This document shows, in pieces, positions 21,401 to 29,900 of a stretch of 64,000 nucleotides of DNA. The stretch lies in assembly GCA_016719605.1 (NCBI GenBank), contig JADJYW010000020.1:36740-100739 (forward strand). Reading direction: 5' to 3'. Position numbers and translations under genes: made by a program. The DNA is from Lewinellaceae bacterium (lineage in GTDB: Bacteria > Bacteroidota > Bacteroidia > Chitinophagales > Saprospiraceae). Below the pieces are notes generated by a model. That model saw only the letters and a program-made list of their open reading frames with translations. It was not told the origin of the DNA and searched no databases. The first letter of the stretch is position 1, and every line of letters starts with the position of its first letter.

Positions 21401-22244
21401 TTATTCGTGGAGCATCGCTGGTAATGGTACGATCAACGGCTCGACCACTAACCCGACGGTAACCGTGGATGCCGGCACTGCGGGCACTTACACCGTCACG
21501 CTGACCGTGACCAATGCCGGATGCACTTCCTCTTGCTCCAAAACGGTGACGGTAAATACAAACCCAACGGCGGCAATCGGTGGTGCGTTGAGTTTCTGCG
21601 CGGGCAGCAGCACCACGCTCACGGCGAGCGGCGGCACCTCGTACCTGTGGGACGACAATAGCACGAACGCCATGCGCACGATCAGCGCGGCAGGCACATA
21701 CACCGTACAGGTGACGGACGGCAACGGCTGCACCGATACCGAAACAGCGACGGTGACGCAAAATGCCGCCCCCGCCGCCGTCACCGCTTCCGGCGCCGGT
21801 ACCTTCTGCGGCAGCACCACGATCACGGCCGACAACGGCGGCGACGGCACCATTTATTTCCAGGGCACTACCAGCGGCGGCATGTCCACGGCCAATGCTT
21901 CCGCGAGCGAAGTGGTGACATCCTCGGGCACCTACTACTTCCGCGCCCGCTCGGCAGACGGCTGCTGGGGAACGGAGGGCAGTGTGACCGTGACCATCAA
22001 CCCACTCCCGACGGCCAACTCCTGCAACCAGGTGAACGACCTGTGCCAAACCAATAGCGGAACCATAGACATCAAAGCCAGCGGCGGCACCCCCTCGTAC
22101 AGCGTCACCTGGACGCCGGCGCACGGGATGTCGCAACCACAGACCATCACGAACAGCGGCGATATGATCACTATCACCGGCCTGCAGGGCGGCACCAACT
22201 ACACGTTTGTAGTGAAGGACGCGAACAACTGCCAGGCGCCGTAG
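18432..22244 (+). CDS. Glycine-rich, Ig/SprB-like secreted surface protein
   Basis: The ATG at 18432 (MKNTLQIWNN) is chosen; a TTG two codons earlier is unlikely. A long signal peptide ends near AGSAWGQ. The protein has about 1,270 residues. An N-terminal beta domain (to about 280) is followed by a glycine-rich domain (about 285-500) of GGGGGG runs with A, N and D, introduced by TFTVPAGVTCVRVQAWGGGG; the same opening recurs in the 26971 gene. Then come Ig/PKD-like and SprB-like repeats (GTYTVQVTDGNGCTDTETATV). The C-terminus ends abruptly in NYTFVVKDANNCQAP, with no T9SS type A domain. The next gene ends in a homologous segment, so this is probably a natural end. Expected location: cell surface or matrix. 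Confidence 0.8.
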   Translation: MKNTLQIWNNTWGHTARSCRQYAGEVLRRAAPVVVMVVMGAGSAWGQILQVTGSPQTATTTSTTLTINKPSGLAVGDIMFANIIQTDNDAGTGLNTNASRSGWTVIAGNQIGINGNNEWWGTLLYKIADAADVMAANFAFTLDTDANGDGSAGGIVAFSGVDTGFPFDAVPPGVFNTTVSDDLLATGITTTTNNAAVVMFGMNAANETFGSWTTTAPGALAEVFEQTFASGASMGAAAAWGTLATAGATGNGTAEMSDNDNDPNGALLIALRPANATITSPFTPAYGGTFTVPAGVTCVRVQAWGGGGGGGMNDTGGGSGADGAGGGGGGGYREGVLIVSPGDNITVAIGAAGAGAPNTTNTAGTAGGNSTVTHTSGVITANGGTAGTSGTAGGTGGGGSFSGTVYGQIAFAGGAGGGGDANEGGGGGGSAGSAGNGGNGANLTAGTAGAGGGAAGGAGGDDGAGTSGSLPGGGGGGAGDEGGGGGNGAYGQVILTWGSLSSSTAGTITSGSPASSCTSPFNPNNISGDDPAGAETWSWQSSTDGGTTWTTIGGATSASYDPGNITATTQYRRLRSVSGECPGISNVVTYSVNTPPTAGAPTTASVCTGTPATIAGNPTGGSGMYTTHAWTITNAGGTGATNGANLTNANQETVTFNGTGLTAGTVTLQYTVTDNNGCTGTKTVAVTVSLSLAITGVSICAGGSGSLAVTSACADVSGSEGPSFAGTGTNVTGVGTVAWTNPGNIVSDNGSSATASRGTDGTVTTNYLQGTNLGFTIPSGATINGIQVSMNRFASVSSGSDNVQDNIVRLIKAGTVTGDNKAVAGNWATATGTVVSYGGASDLWGTTWTPAQINASNFGAALSANITRDNGIVTGSVDYISITVYYTIDHTISWYTVSSGGTAVQTESSLTTFNPVGDAEVLMAGAPYSSLNNTNTPGTYTFWAECSLYPDCRTAVDFVINPGPSCSITGSDPVCANSTGHVYMGSGGGTYSWSIAGNGTINGSTTNPTVTVDAGTAGTYTVTLTVTNAGCTSSCSKTVTVNTNPTAAIGGALSFCAGSSTTLTASGGTSYLWDDNSTNAMRTISAAGTYTVQVTDGNGCTDTETATVTQNAAPAAVTASGAGTFCGSTTITADNGGDGTIYFQGTTSGGMSTANASASEVVTSSGTYYFRARSADGCWGTEGSVTVTINPLPTANSCNQVNDLCQTNSGTIDIKASGGTPSYSVTWTPAHGMSQPQTITNSGDMITITGLQGGTNYTFVVKDANNCQAP

Positions 22245-22334
22245 TACAGCAACGACATTTTACTGGATAATCCTTACTTCTGATATGCTCCATGAGTTTC
22301 AAACGATCCACCTAAATTTTAAAAACAACATCTT

Positions 22335-24209
22335 ATGACTAAGAAACTTCTACTTTTCTTCGGTGTGCTCGCCGGTATTGGATACGCGACGCACATACAG
22401 GCCCAGTGTACGGGCGGCATGTCGGTGATGATCCTCGGCTCCACGTCGGGTTCGCCGTTGACGGCTACGGCCAGTTCGACGCCTGCATCCTGCAACGGCG
22501 GGAGCAACGGTACGGCCACGGTCGTACCTGCGGGCGGCAGCCCGGCATATTCCTACAACTGGGAAGGCTCGCCGACCGGCGACGGTACGGCCACGATCAC
22601 GGGCCTGACCATGGGCACTTACACGGTGACGGTGACGGACGTAAACTTATGCTCGACGGTGACGAGTGTGATGGTGGCACAGCCAACAGCCTTGACCGCA
22701 GCCATCGCAGCGACGGACGCATCGGGTGTTGTCAACGACATGATCGTGTGCCCGGGCGGCTCGGCCAACCTGGACGCGAACCCGAGCGGCGGCACACCGG
22801 GCTACACCTACGTTTGGGACAACATGCTGCCTGCGCAGGAAATGAACACGGTCACGCCTCCGGCGACGACGACCTACAACGTGACGGTCACGGATGCCAA
22901 CAGCTGTACGGCTGTGGCTGCAAAGACCATCACCGTCAACCCGACACTTACCGCAGCCATCGCGGCAACCGATATGTCAGGCTACTCCAGCGACATGATC
23001 GTATGCCCGGGCGGCTCGGCCACCCTCGATGCTGACCCCAACGGCGGTACACCCGGCTACACCTATGTTTGGGACAATATGCTTGCTGCGCAGGAAATGA
23101 ATACGGTCACGCCTCCGGCGACGACGACCTACAACGTGACGGTCACGGATGCCAATGGTTGTACGGCTGTGGCAGCCAAGACCATCACCGTCAACCCGGC
23201 CTTGTCTGCCGTAATAGCAGCGACGGATGCATCGGGCGTGGCAAACGACATGATCGTGTGTCCGGGCGGTTCGGCCAACCTCGACGCGAACCCCACTGGC
23301 GGATCACCTGGCTACAATTATACCTGGGACAACGACCTGACGGGCAATACGGACATGCATACCGTAACGCCTGTGGCAACGACGACCTACAATGTGACAA
23401 TCACGGACAACGTCGGTTGTACCACCACGGCAGCCAAAACCATCACGGTTAATCCGGCATTGTCGGCCGTCATCGCGGCAACAGATGCTTCCGGTGTCGC
23501 CAACGACATGATCGTGTGCCCGGGCGGCTCGGCCAATCTGGACGCCAACCCCACCGGTGGCACCGCCGGCTACACCTACGCTTGGGACAACAGCCTGCCC
23601 GCGCAGGAAATGCACACAGTTACTCCGGTAGCGACTACGACCTACAACGTGACGGTCACGGATGTCAACGGTTGCACGGCTGTAGCGGCTAAGATGATCA
23701 CCGTGAATCCGGCCCTCACCTTCTCCTCCGCCTCCGTCACCTCGAACTACAACGGCGCGCATGTCAGCTGCGCCGCCGGTCAGGGCACGAGCAACAACGG
23801 CGAGATAACGGTAGCCGCTACCGGCGGCACACCGGGCTATATGTACAGCAAAGACAACGGCATGAACTACCAGATGTCCGGCGTATTCAGTGCTCTGACG
23901 GCAGGCGCCTACACCATGGTGGTACAGGATGCCAACGGCTGCACGACTTCGCAAGTTGTCAACGTCGTGGCGCCGACGGCGATCACCGCCGCTACCTGCA
24001 CGAATGCCAACGACTTGTGCCAGTTGAATGCAGGCGAGGTGCGAGTAGAAGCGGCCGGCGGCACGGGCGCGCTGACTGCCTCCTGGACAAGTGCATGCAT
24101 GCCGAGCGCCGGCGGTCCATTGGCTATCCCGGCAATCTTTACGGGTTTGAAAGGGAACTGCACCTACAACTTTGTCGTCACCGATGCCAACGGGTGTCAG
24201 GTGCCGTAA
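22335..24209 (+). CDS. SprB-repeat surface protein
   Basis: The 624-residue protein starts with the signal peptide MTKKLLLFFGVLAGIGYATH. An SprB-type repeat follows (SCNGGSNGTATVVPAGGSPA ... GTYTVTVTDVNLC), then four 85-86-residue units (22695-23717) with MIVCPGGSANLDANP and TTTYNVTVTDANGCTAVAAK, then another SprB-like repeat. SprB is the mobile adhesin of gliding Flavobacteria; this protein is much shorter. It ends in CTYNFVVTDANGCQVP, homologous to the end of the upstream gene, and lacks a recognisable T9SS domain. It lies 90 bp after the glycine-rich gene in the same direction, so co-transcription is plausible. An anchoring role for the shared C-terminus is speculative. Confidence 0.8.
   Translation: MTKKLLLFFGVLAGIGYATHIQAQCTGGMSVMILGSTSGSPLTATASSTPASCNGGSNGTATVVPAGGSPAYSYNWEGSPTGDGTATITGLTMGTYTVTVTDVNLCSTVTSVMVAQPTALTAAIAATDASGVVNDMIVCPGGSANLDANPSGGTPGYTYVWDNMLPAQEMNTVTPPATTTYNVTVTDANSCTAVAAKTITVNPTLTAAIAATDMSGYSSDMIVCPGGSATLDADPNGGTPGYTYVWDNMLAAQEMNTVTPPATTTYNVTVTDANGCTAVAAKTITVNPALSAVIAATDASGVANDMIVCPGGSANLDANPTGGSPGYNYTWDNDLTGNTDMHTVTPVATTTYNVTITDNVGCTTTAAKTITVNPALSAVIAATDASGVANDMIVCPGGSANLDANPTGGTAGYTYAWDNSLPAQEMHTVTPVATTTYNVTVTDVNGCTAVAAKMITVNPALTFSSASVTSNYNGAHVSCAAGQGTSNNGEITVAATGGTPGYMYSKDNGMNYQMSGVFSALTAGAYTMVVQDANGCTTSQVVNVVAPTAITAATCTNANDLCQLNAGEVRVEAAGGTGALTASWTSACMPSAGGPLAIPAIFTGLKGNCTYNFVVTDANGCQVP
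22695..23717 (+). repeat. Four tandem 255-258-bp units in the SprB-like gene
   Basis: Units start at 22695, 22950, 23205 and 23463. Each encodes an AAIAATDASG-like opening, MIVCPGGSA(N/T)LDA, a YTWDN turn and TTTYNVTVTD...T(I)TVNP. They are similar but less homogenised than the HYR array upstream. Confidence 0.85.
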
Positions 24210-24249
24210 CAGATATTTGATTTGTACCCATGTGACGCGCAGCCCACGA

Positions 24250-24280
24250 GACCTTCCAGATTTGACAAACCTGGAAGGTC
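24250..24280. terminator. GACCTTCCAG/CTGGAAGGTC hairpin after the SprB-like gene
   Basis: Ten-base perfect arms at 24250-24259 and 24271-24280 with an 11-nt loop. An outer pair (CCCATGTGA at about 24229, TCACATGGG at about 24279) gives an alternative stem. It is 40 bp after the stop codon. A sequence related to one arm (GACCTTCCAGGTTTACC) occurs at 2471, so this is also a dispersed repeat. Confidence 0.5.
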
Positions 24281-24334
24281 ACATGGGTGGTTAATTCACC
24301 GGGTGACTTGAAGTCTTATGTCGTCAACTTAAGC

Positions 24335-24402
24335 GCCGCGCTTGGTGTTTTCACCAAGCGCACTCGCACTCGGTAGCGCTTGGTGAAAACACCAAGCGCG
24401 GC
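24335..24402. repeat. 27-bp-arm inverted repeat whose arms are themselves palindromic
   Basis: Arms 24335-24361 and 24376-24402 are exact reverse complements. Each arm contains CTTGGTG-TTTT-CACCAAG or its complement, so it can fold as one long hairpin or two short ones. It sits in the 466-bp gap between the SprB-like gene and the dockerin gene, which contains no ORF of note. Confidence 0.85.
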
Positions 24403-24406
24403 GGCC

Positions 24407-24556
24407 AATTGATTTTTTTCAGACAGGATTTACAAGATTTACAGGATAAATGAGGCGACTCCGTCGCCGAAAATCCTGTAAATCCTTTTTATCCTGTCAA
24501 AAAATGAATTCGCCTGTCAACGGCGCAATACGGTGCGGACTTAAGAGACAGCCTCT
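24407..24556. mobile_element. Dispersed MITE-like repeat, copy A
   Basis: About 150 bp from AATTGATTTTTT to GAGACAGCCTCT is nearly identical to 51103-51250. Internally ACAGGATTTACAAGATTTACAGGAT faces an inverted ATCCTGTAAATCC...ATCCTGT copy. The left terminal repeat seen in copy B is missing here. The short ORF beginning MRRLRRRKSCKSF across it is a by-product of the repeat, not a gene. Confidence 0.7.
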
Positions 24557-24675
24557 CGTTCCGGGTTGTGTCAAGATTTGGAGGGAGCGGGCGGGCACGT
24601 TTTTCGGGCGTGCCCGCCAACTCCGCTCTGTTGAAGCAGCATGGTGATTACTAATGCTTTTTAATTCTGATTGAA

Positions 24676-26588
24676 ATGAAAAAAGGACTCTTTTCTCAAG
24701 TCGCCATTCTCGCGCTTTGTTTTCTGGCAGGTATCGTACAAGCCGGGGCACAATGTGCGGGGCCGATGTCGGTCCCGATCCTCGGGTCCGGCACGGGCAG
24801 TAGTTTGTCTGCCGGCGAAACGCATATTGATGCCTTGTGCCCGGCCACAAACGGCTCGGCCACGATTTCGGCCACGGGCGGCACGGCGCCTTACTCCGGG
24901 ACAGGTACGTTCCCGCAACTGCCCGGCACCCAGCAGTACACCGTGACGGATGCGGCAGGCTGTATGGCTACGGTAATGGTCACCATACTCGTGACGGACG
25001 CTACCCCGCCCTTCATCTCCTGCCCTGCCGGCCAAACGGTCACACCGCCTTCCGGCGAATGTACCTACACCATTTCCGGCACGGCATTCGACCCGACGTC
25101 GAGCGACAACTGTGGTGTGGCGAGCACGACCAACGATTTCAATAACATGGCCTCGCTGAACGGCGCGGTACTTCCTGCCGGCGCCAACGTGATCGAATGG
25201 ATGGTGACCGACGTGACAGGGCTGACCAATACCTGCCAAATTACCCTGACCGTCAATGCGTGTACCCAAATCACCGGTACGATTTTCTGGCAGGGCGACG
25301 GCGTCACGGGCGTGAACAACGTGAACGTGGCGCTCACCGGAGAAGCCACCGACAACGACGTGACCGTACCTGCCGGCACCTATAGCCTGGTGGCCAACAC
25401 GGGCGACGATTTTGTGGTCACCCCGACGAAGAACCCGCCGGGCGGTATGTTCAATGGTGTGACGGTCGCCGATGCTTCGGCTATTCAGCAGCACCTGACA
25501 GGCTCCAATTTAATCACTGATTTTTACCGTTTGCTGGCTGCCGACTGCGACAGGAGCAACAATATCGCGTCGGTGGATGCGGCGCTTATCCGCTTTGGTT
25601 TGCTGGGTATCCCGTCGGCGCTGGCGATCCTGAATACTGCGGGCGCCTGGCGTTTTGTGCGCACGGACTATGTCCCGGTGTTGGCCGGGCCATACATGCT
25701 GGACAACTATGCGCTTTTCAGCACGCATGTACTGACTGGCGTATCGGGTTCGGTGACGGATAAAGATTTTTACGGCGTCAAGGCCGGCGACGTGCTGGAG
25801 GAAGGTTTTCCTGTCCCGGGGGGTATAGCCGACCCGTCGCTCAAGCCCGACCCGTCGGCCCGGCCGTTGGTGTGGCGCGTACGCGACCGCGTGTTGCAGG
25901 CCGGCGAGCCGGTGGAACTCGACTTTTCGGTGGTCAATTTCACCGACATCGCGGCATTTCAGCACGGCATGCGTTTCGATCCGGCGGTGTTGAAATACGA
26001 AGGTGTGAGCATCACCACGACGGGAATCCCGATGGATGCTGCGGGCAACTTCGGCGCCTACCGGATTGCTGCGGGCGAGTTGCGCACCTTGTGGTCGGTG
26101 GCCCAGGGTGTCACGCTGCCGGGGGTACAACCGATGTACCGCTTGCGTTTCACCGCCCTGCAAGGCGGCATGAAACTCAGCGAAGTAGCGTCGTTCGATC
26201 CGGCTATTTTGAGCACGGTGGCGTACACAACCGCGCTGGCTCCGCGCGAGGTGCAGTTAGTTTTCACGGACTACAAAAACACGGGTATATTTTCCACAGA
26301 CAACAAAGTGGACATCCCGAACACCGGCTTCGATCTGCTGCAAAACCGGCCGAATCCGTTCAGCGACCGCACGACCATCGGGTTTATTCTGCCGGAGGCT
26401 TGCGATGCGCAACTGCGCGTATTCGACATCAGCGGCCGCGAGCCAGGCATTCCGACGAAACATACCCGGCCGGCTACCACGAAGTGGTGCTCCGGCTGGA
26501 AGAACTCTCGGCAACCGGCATGCTTTTTTACGAACTAACCACGCCGCAAGGCAAGCAGACGCGTAAGATGATGGCCGTGAAATTGTAA
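24676..26588 (+). CDS. Secreted dockerin-like/cohesin-like T9SS protein (one frameshift)
   Basis: The ATG at 24676 starts a signal peptide (MKKGLFSQVAILALCFLAGI). A short SprB-like segment, one HYR domain (DATPPFISCPAGQTVTPPSG...) and GTIFWQGDGVTGVNNVNVAL follow. Then come a dockerin-like pair (VTVADASAIQQHL and ADCDRSNNIASVDAALIRFG), a cohesin-like domain (VELDFSVVNFTDIAAFQHGM) and a T9SS type A sorting domain. From about 25845 to the end the DNA is almost identical to 17227-17970 of the giant HYR gene. Comparison shows one base lost near 26446 (GAGCTGTGGCGCTCC there, GAGCCAGGCATTCC here), so the last 45 residues (DETYPAGYHEVVLRLEEL...) lie in the next frame. Total length is about 637 residues if repaired. 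Confidence 0.82.
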
Positions 26589-26607
26589 GGAACGGTACGG
26601 TTTTATA

Positions 26608-26641
26608 TTTGCCATGCCCTGCAATTTATACGGTACATTTG
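26608..26641 (+). promoter_or_regulatory. Possible promoter of the 3.9-kilo-residue gene (TTTG...TACATTTG)
   Basis: TTTG at 26608-26611 and TACATTTG at 26634-26641 are 22 nt apart, near the spacing of Bacteroidota -33/-7 elements. A second box, TATATTTG, lies at 26604-26611. The remaining gap to 26970 shows no other gene; a short frame from 26827 merely extends the giant ORF upstream. Confidence 0.4.
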
Positions 26642-26970
26642 TGCGTAATTTTTTTAACAGGATGGTTGAATACCTGTTTTTTTAGTCTTTAATCCCGTTT
26701 TTAATTTATCCGACTCCATCAAGGAGCGGATGGTTATCGTACATCTATGAGAAAGTCATTCCCAATTTGGTTGGAGGCGTTCACGAATTTTCGTGATGTG
26801 CCTTTATTCCGTGTTCAGGCAGCACGGTGCTTTCGGTGGTCTTCGCCGATGCTTTCTTCGTTTGTCACTTTAAGGAAAATACATGCGCTCCCAGCCGGCA
26901 GGCTGTGGAGCGCTGTTTTTGTATATCAACAAACCCCTTTGTTTTTTCACGATTAAAACCCCGTATGGGT

Positions 26971-29900
26971 ATGAAAAAAGCGCTATACCACAACTTCGGC
27001 CTTTGTGCCGTTTTGTTTTTTCTCGCCAACTTTTTTGCCGCAGTAGTCCTGCCGGCACAAACACAAACCTTTTCCTCGTCGGGCACCTTCACGGTGCCGA
27101 CCGGCGTCACCAGCATCACGGTGGAGTGCTGGGGCGGCGGCGGTAAGGGCGGTACCCGTGACTCCGACGGCGTCGCCGGCGGCGGCGGCGGCGGTGCATA
27201 TTCCCGCAAGGTGGTTGCCGTTACGCCGGGCAATACCTACACCGTTACGGTTGGCGCCGGAAGTACGACAGTGGCTGCCGGTGGCGATTCCTGGTTCGGC
27301 ACGGCCGCTACGGTCATGGCCAAAGGGGGTAATAGCGTTCCCAACAATACCATCACGGGCGCAACCGGCGGCTCTGCGGCAAGCAGCATCGGAGACGTCA
27401 CCTACGGCGGCGGCAACGGCGCAAACGGCAATGCCGGCGCTGAGTACGGCGGCGGCGGCGGTTCTTCTGCCGGCACCGGCGCGAACGGCGTCACGGCAAC
27501 AAACCAAAACGGGGCCAATGCTCCTACAGGTGGCGGTGACGGCGGCGACGGAAATAACGATGATGACGGCGACGGGCAGGATGGCAACGTCCCCGGCGGC
27601 GGCGGCGGCGGCGCTACCCGGGACGATGGAACCGAGAATGGCGGCGACGGCGCAAACGGGCGGGTCGTGGTGTCGTGGACCGGCGGTTCATCCCTGATTG
27701 TAAATTCAAGCAGCACCTTCACTGTGCCAGCCGGTGTGACGAGTATTATCGTGCAGGCCTGGGGCGGCGGCGGCGGCGGCGGCACAGGCGATTCCGGCAG
27801 CAACTCCAGGGGCGGCGGCGGCGGCGGCGCGTATGCGACCCGAACGCTTACGGTAACCCCGGGTACCACATACACCATGGTCGTGGGCGCCGGCGGCGAA
27901 CCCGGCAGCAATGGTACCTCATCCTATTTCAACACCAATAGTTTGGTTAGTGCAACCTCCATAGTTGCTGCCGCCGGTTCTACTCCCGGCGCCAGCGACG
28001 GTTTCGGCGCGGGCGGGAGTACCGCAAACAGTAACGGTTCGACGGAGTATGCCGGCGGAAACGGAGGAACAAGAAACAACGACGACGGTGGCGGCGGTGG
28101 CGGCGGTTCCGCCTTTACGAATGCAAACGGCGGCACCGGCCAATCGAACCCACCCGCTCCCGATGGCGGTACCGGTGGTACCGGTACCGGTACCGGCGGC
28201 AACGGCGGCGCCAACAATGCCTCTGGTTCCGATGGCGGAGAACCCGGCGGCGGCGGCGGCGGCAAAGGTGATAACGGCGCGAGCTCCGGCGACGGCGCTC
28301 CGGGCCGAATCATTATTGCCTGGACGGCGCCCTGTGTAAATCCCGACGTTCCCACGGTCTCTGCAGCGCCTGCTACCATCTGTGCGGGCGGCAGCAGCAC
28401 CCTCACTATTGATGCCGGCAACCTGAATGGCGCCACCGACTGGCAGTGGTACACCGGTTCCTGTGGCGGCACTTCTGCCGGCAGCGGCACCTCCATCATG
28501 GTTTCGCCCGGCTCGACTACGACATACTATGTGCGCGGCGAAGGCGGATGTGTCACGCCGGGCCTTTGTGCCGAGGTAACGGTGACGGTAGTGGCCGATC
28601 CGGTGTCTCCTGCGATCACCCCCAATCCCAACACCGCCGAGGTGTGTACCGGCACGACCCTTACGGTTGACGTGGTCGGCGGCAGCGGCGGTACGGGTAC
28701 TTGCACGGACGAGTACCGATTCTCGACCGACAACGGCTCCAACTGGAGCGTTTGGTCCTCCATGGTTCCGAATTTTGCGGCCGTGGCAGGTATCACCCTC
28801 GTGGAGAGCCGCCGCAATTGCGACGGCAGCGGCTGCAATTCCGGTGTTGCCCAGGTGAGCTGGATGGTAGTAGCCGATCCGGCTGCGCCGACGGCGACCA
28901 AGTCGCCCAACACCGCCTCGGCATGTGCGGGGGCGACCCTAACGCTGACCGGTGTTACGGACAACGGCGGCGGTACGGGGAATTGCGAAATTCAATTCCG
29001 CTATGACGACGGCTCGGGTTTCACCATCTGGAACACGACGTTGCCGAGTTTTACGGCAGTAGCGGGTACCAATATCATTGAGGTGCGCAAGGTGTGCGAC
29101 GGTTCGGACTGCGACAACTCGCCGGTGTCCACCTACTCCTGGATGGTGAACACCGATCCGGTTGTGACGCTCAACCTGCTTGACGACAAGTGCTACGTCG
29201 GCGCAACCAACGCCCTGACCATCAGCGGAGTGGCGATGTACAGTGGTATGCCTTCAGGCGGCACATACAGCGGCCCGGGTGTTTCCCAGAGCGGGGCCGA
29301 CTGGATATTCGACGCCACTGCGGCCGGCGGAGTAGCCGGTTCACCGTACACCATAACGTATATGTACACCGACGGCAATGGCTGTATGGGTACGGCCACG
29401 GATGAAATGGTCGTGCACGATGGCGATGTGGAATTGTACATGGACGGTGTTACGCCCGTCGAGTGCATGACCAATGCCACGTTTGCGCTCCAGACCGACA
29501 ACTTCATGGATATTGCCACCATCGGCACAGCCCGGATCGAGTGGGATATTACCAAGTGGCAGTACGTCGGGTCTTCTGCAGCGGCCATACCGGGGAGTTT
29601 TGTTGATCTCAATGCAACGAATGCCGCTTCCGGTTACCTCACATACGACTTCAACGCAACTACACCAGACGGCGTTACGCTGCCTGATGGCGCCACGTTG
29701 GCAACTGTTGAGTTGAAAGCTATTGCGTGCAACATGAACACGGATGTTGCAGTGGTTCCTGCGCTCCCCGGTCTGAAAGCGTACAGCGACGAGTTTGCGC
29801 AGATTCAGGTAGGAACGACGGACTATGCGGTTGTTTTGCAGGATACGGAGGATCCGACCCCAACCTGTCCGGGCGATATTTCGGTGAATAGCACCGCAGG

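Noticed and set aside
24450..24647. Small Arg/Lys-rich ORF starting MRRLRRRKSCKSF, also present at 51145
   Set aside because: It is conserved only because it lies in the dispersed repeat; the two copies diverge after the repeat and end differently.
26827..26970. N-terminal extension of the giant surface protein
   Set aside because: It has no signal-peptide character and includes a cysteine-rich, non-conserved stretch. The ATG at 26971 begins a proper signal sequence.
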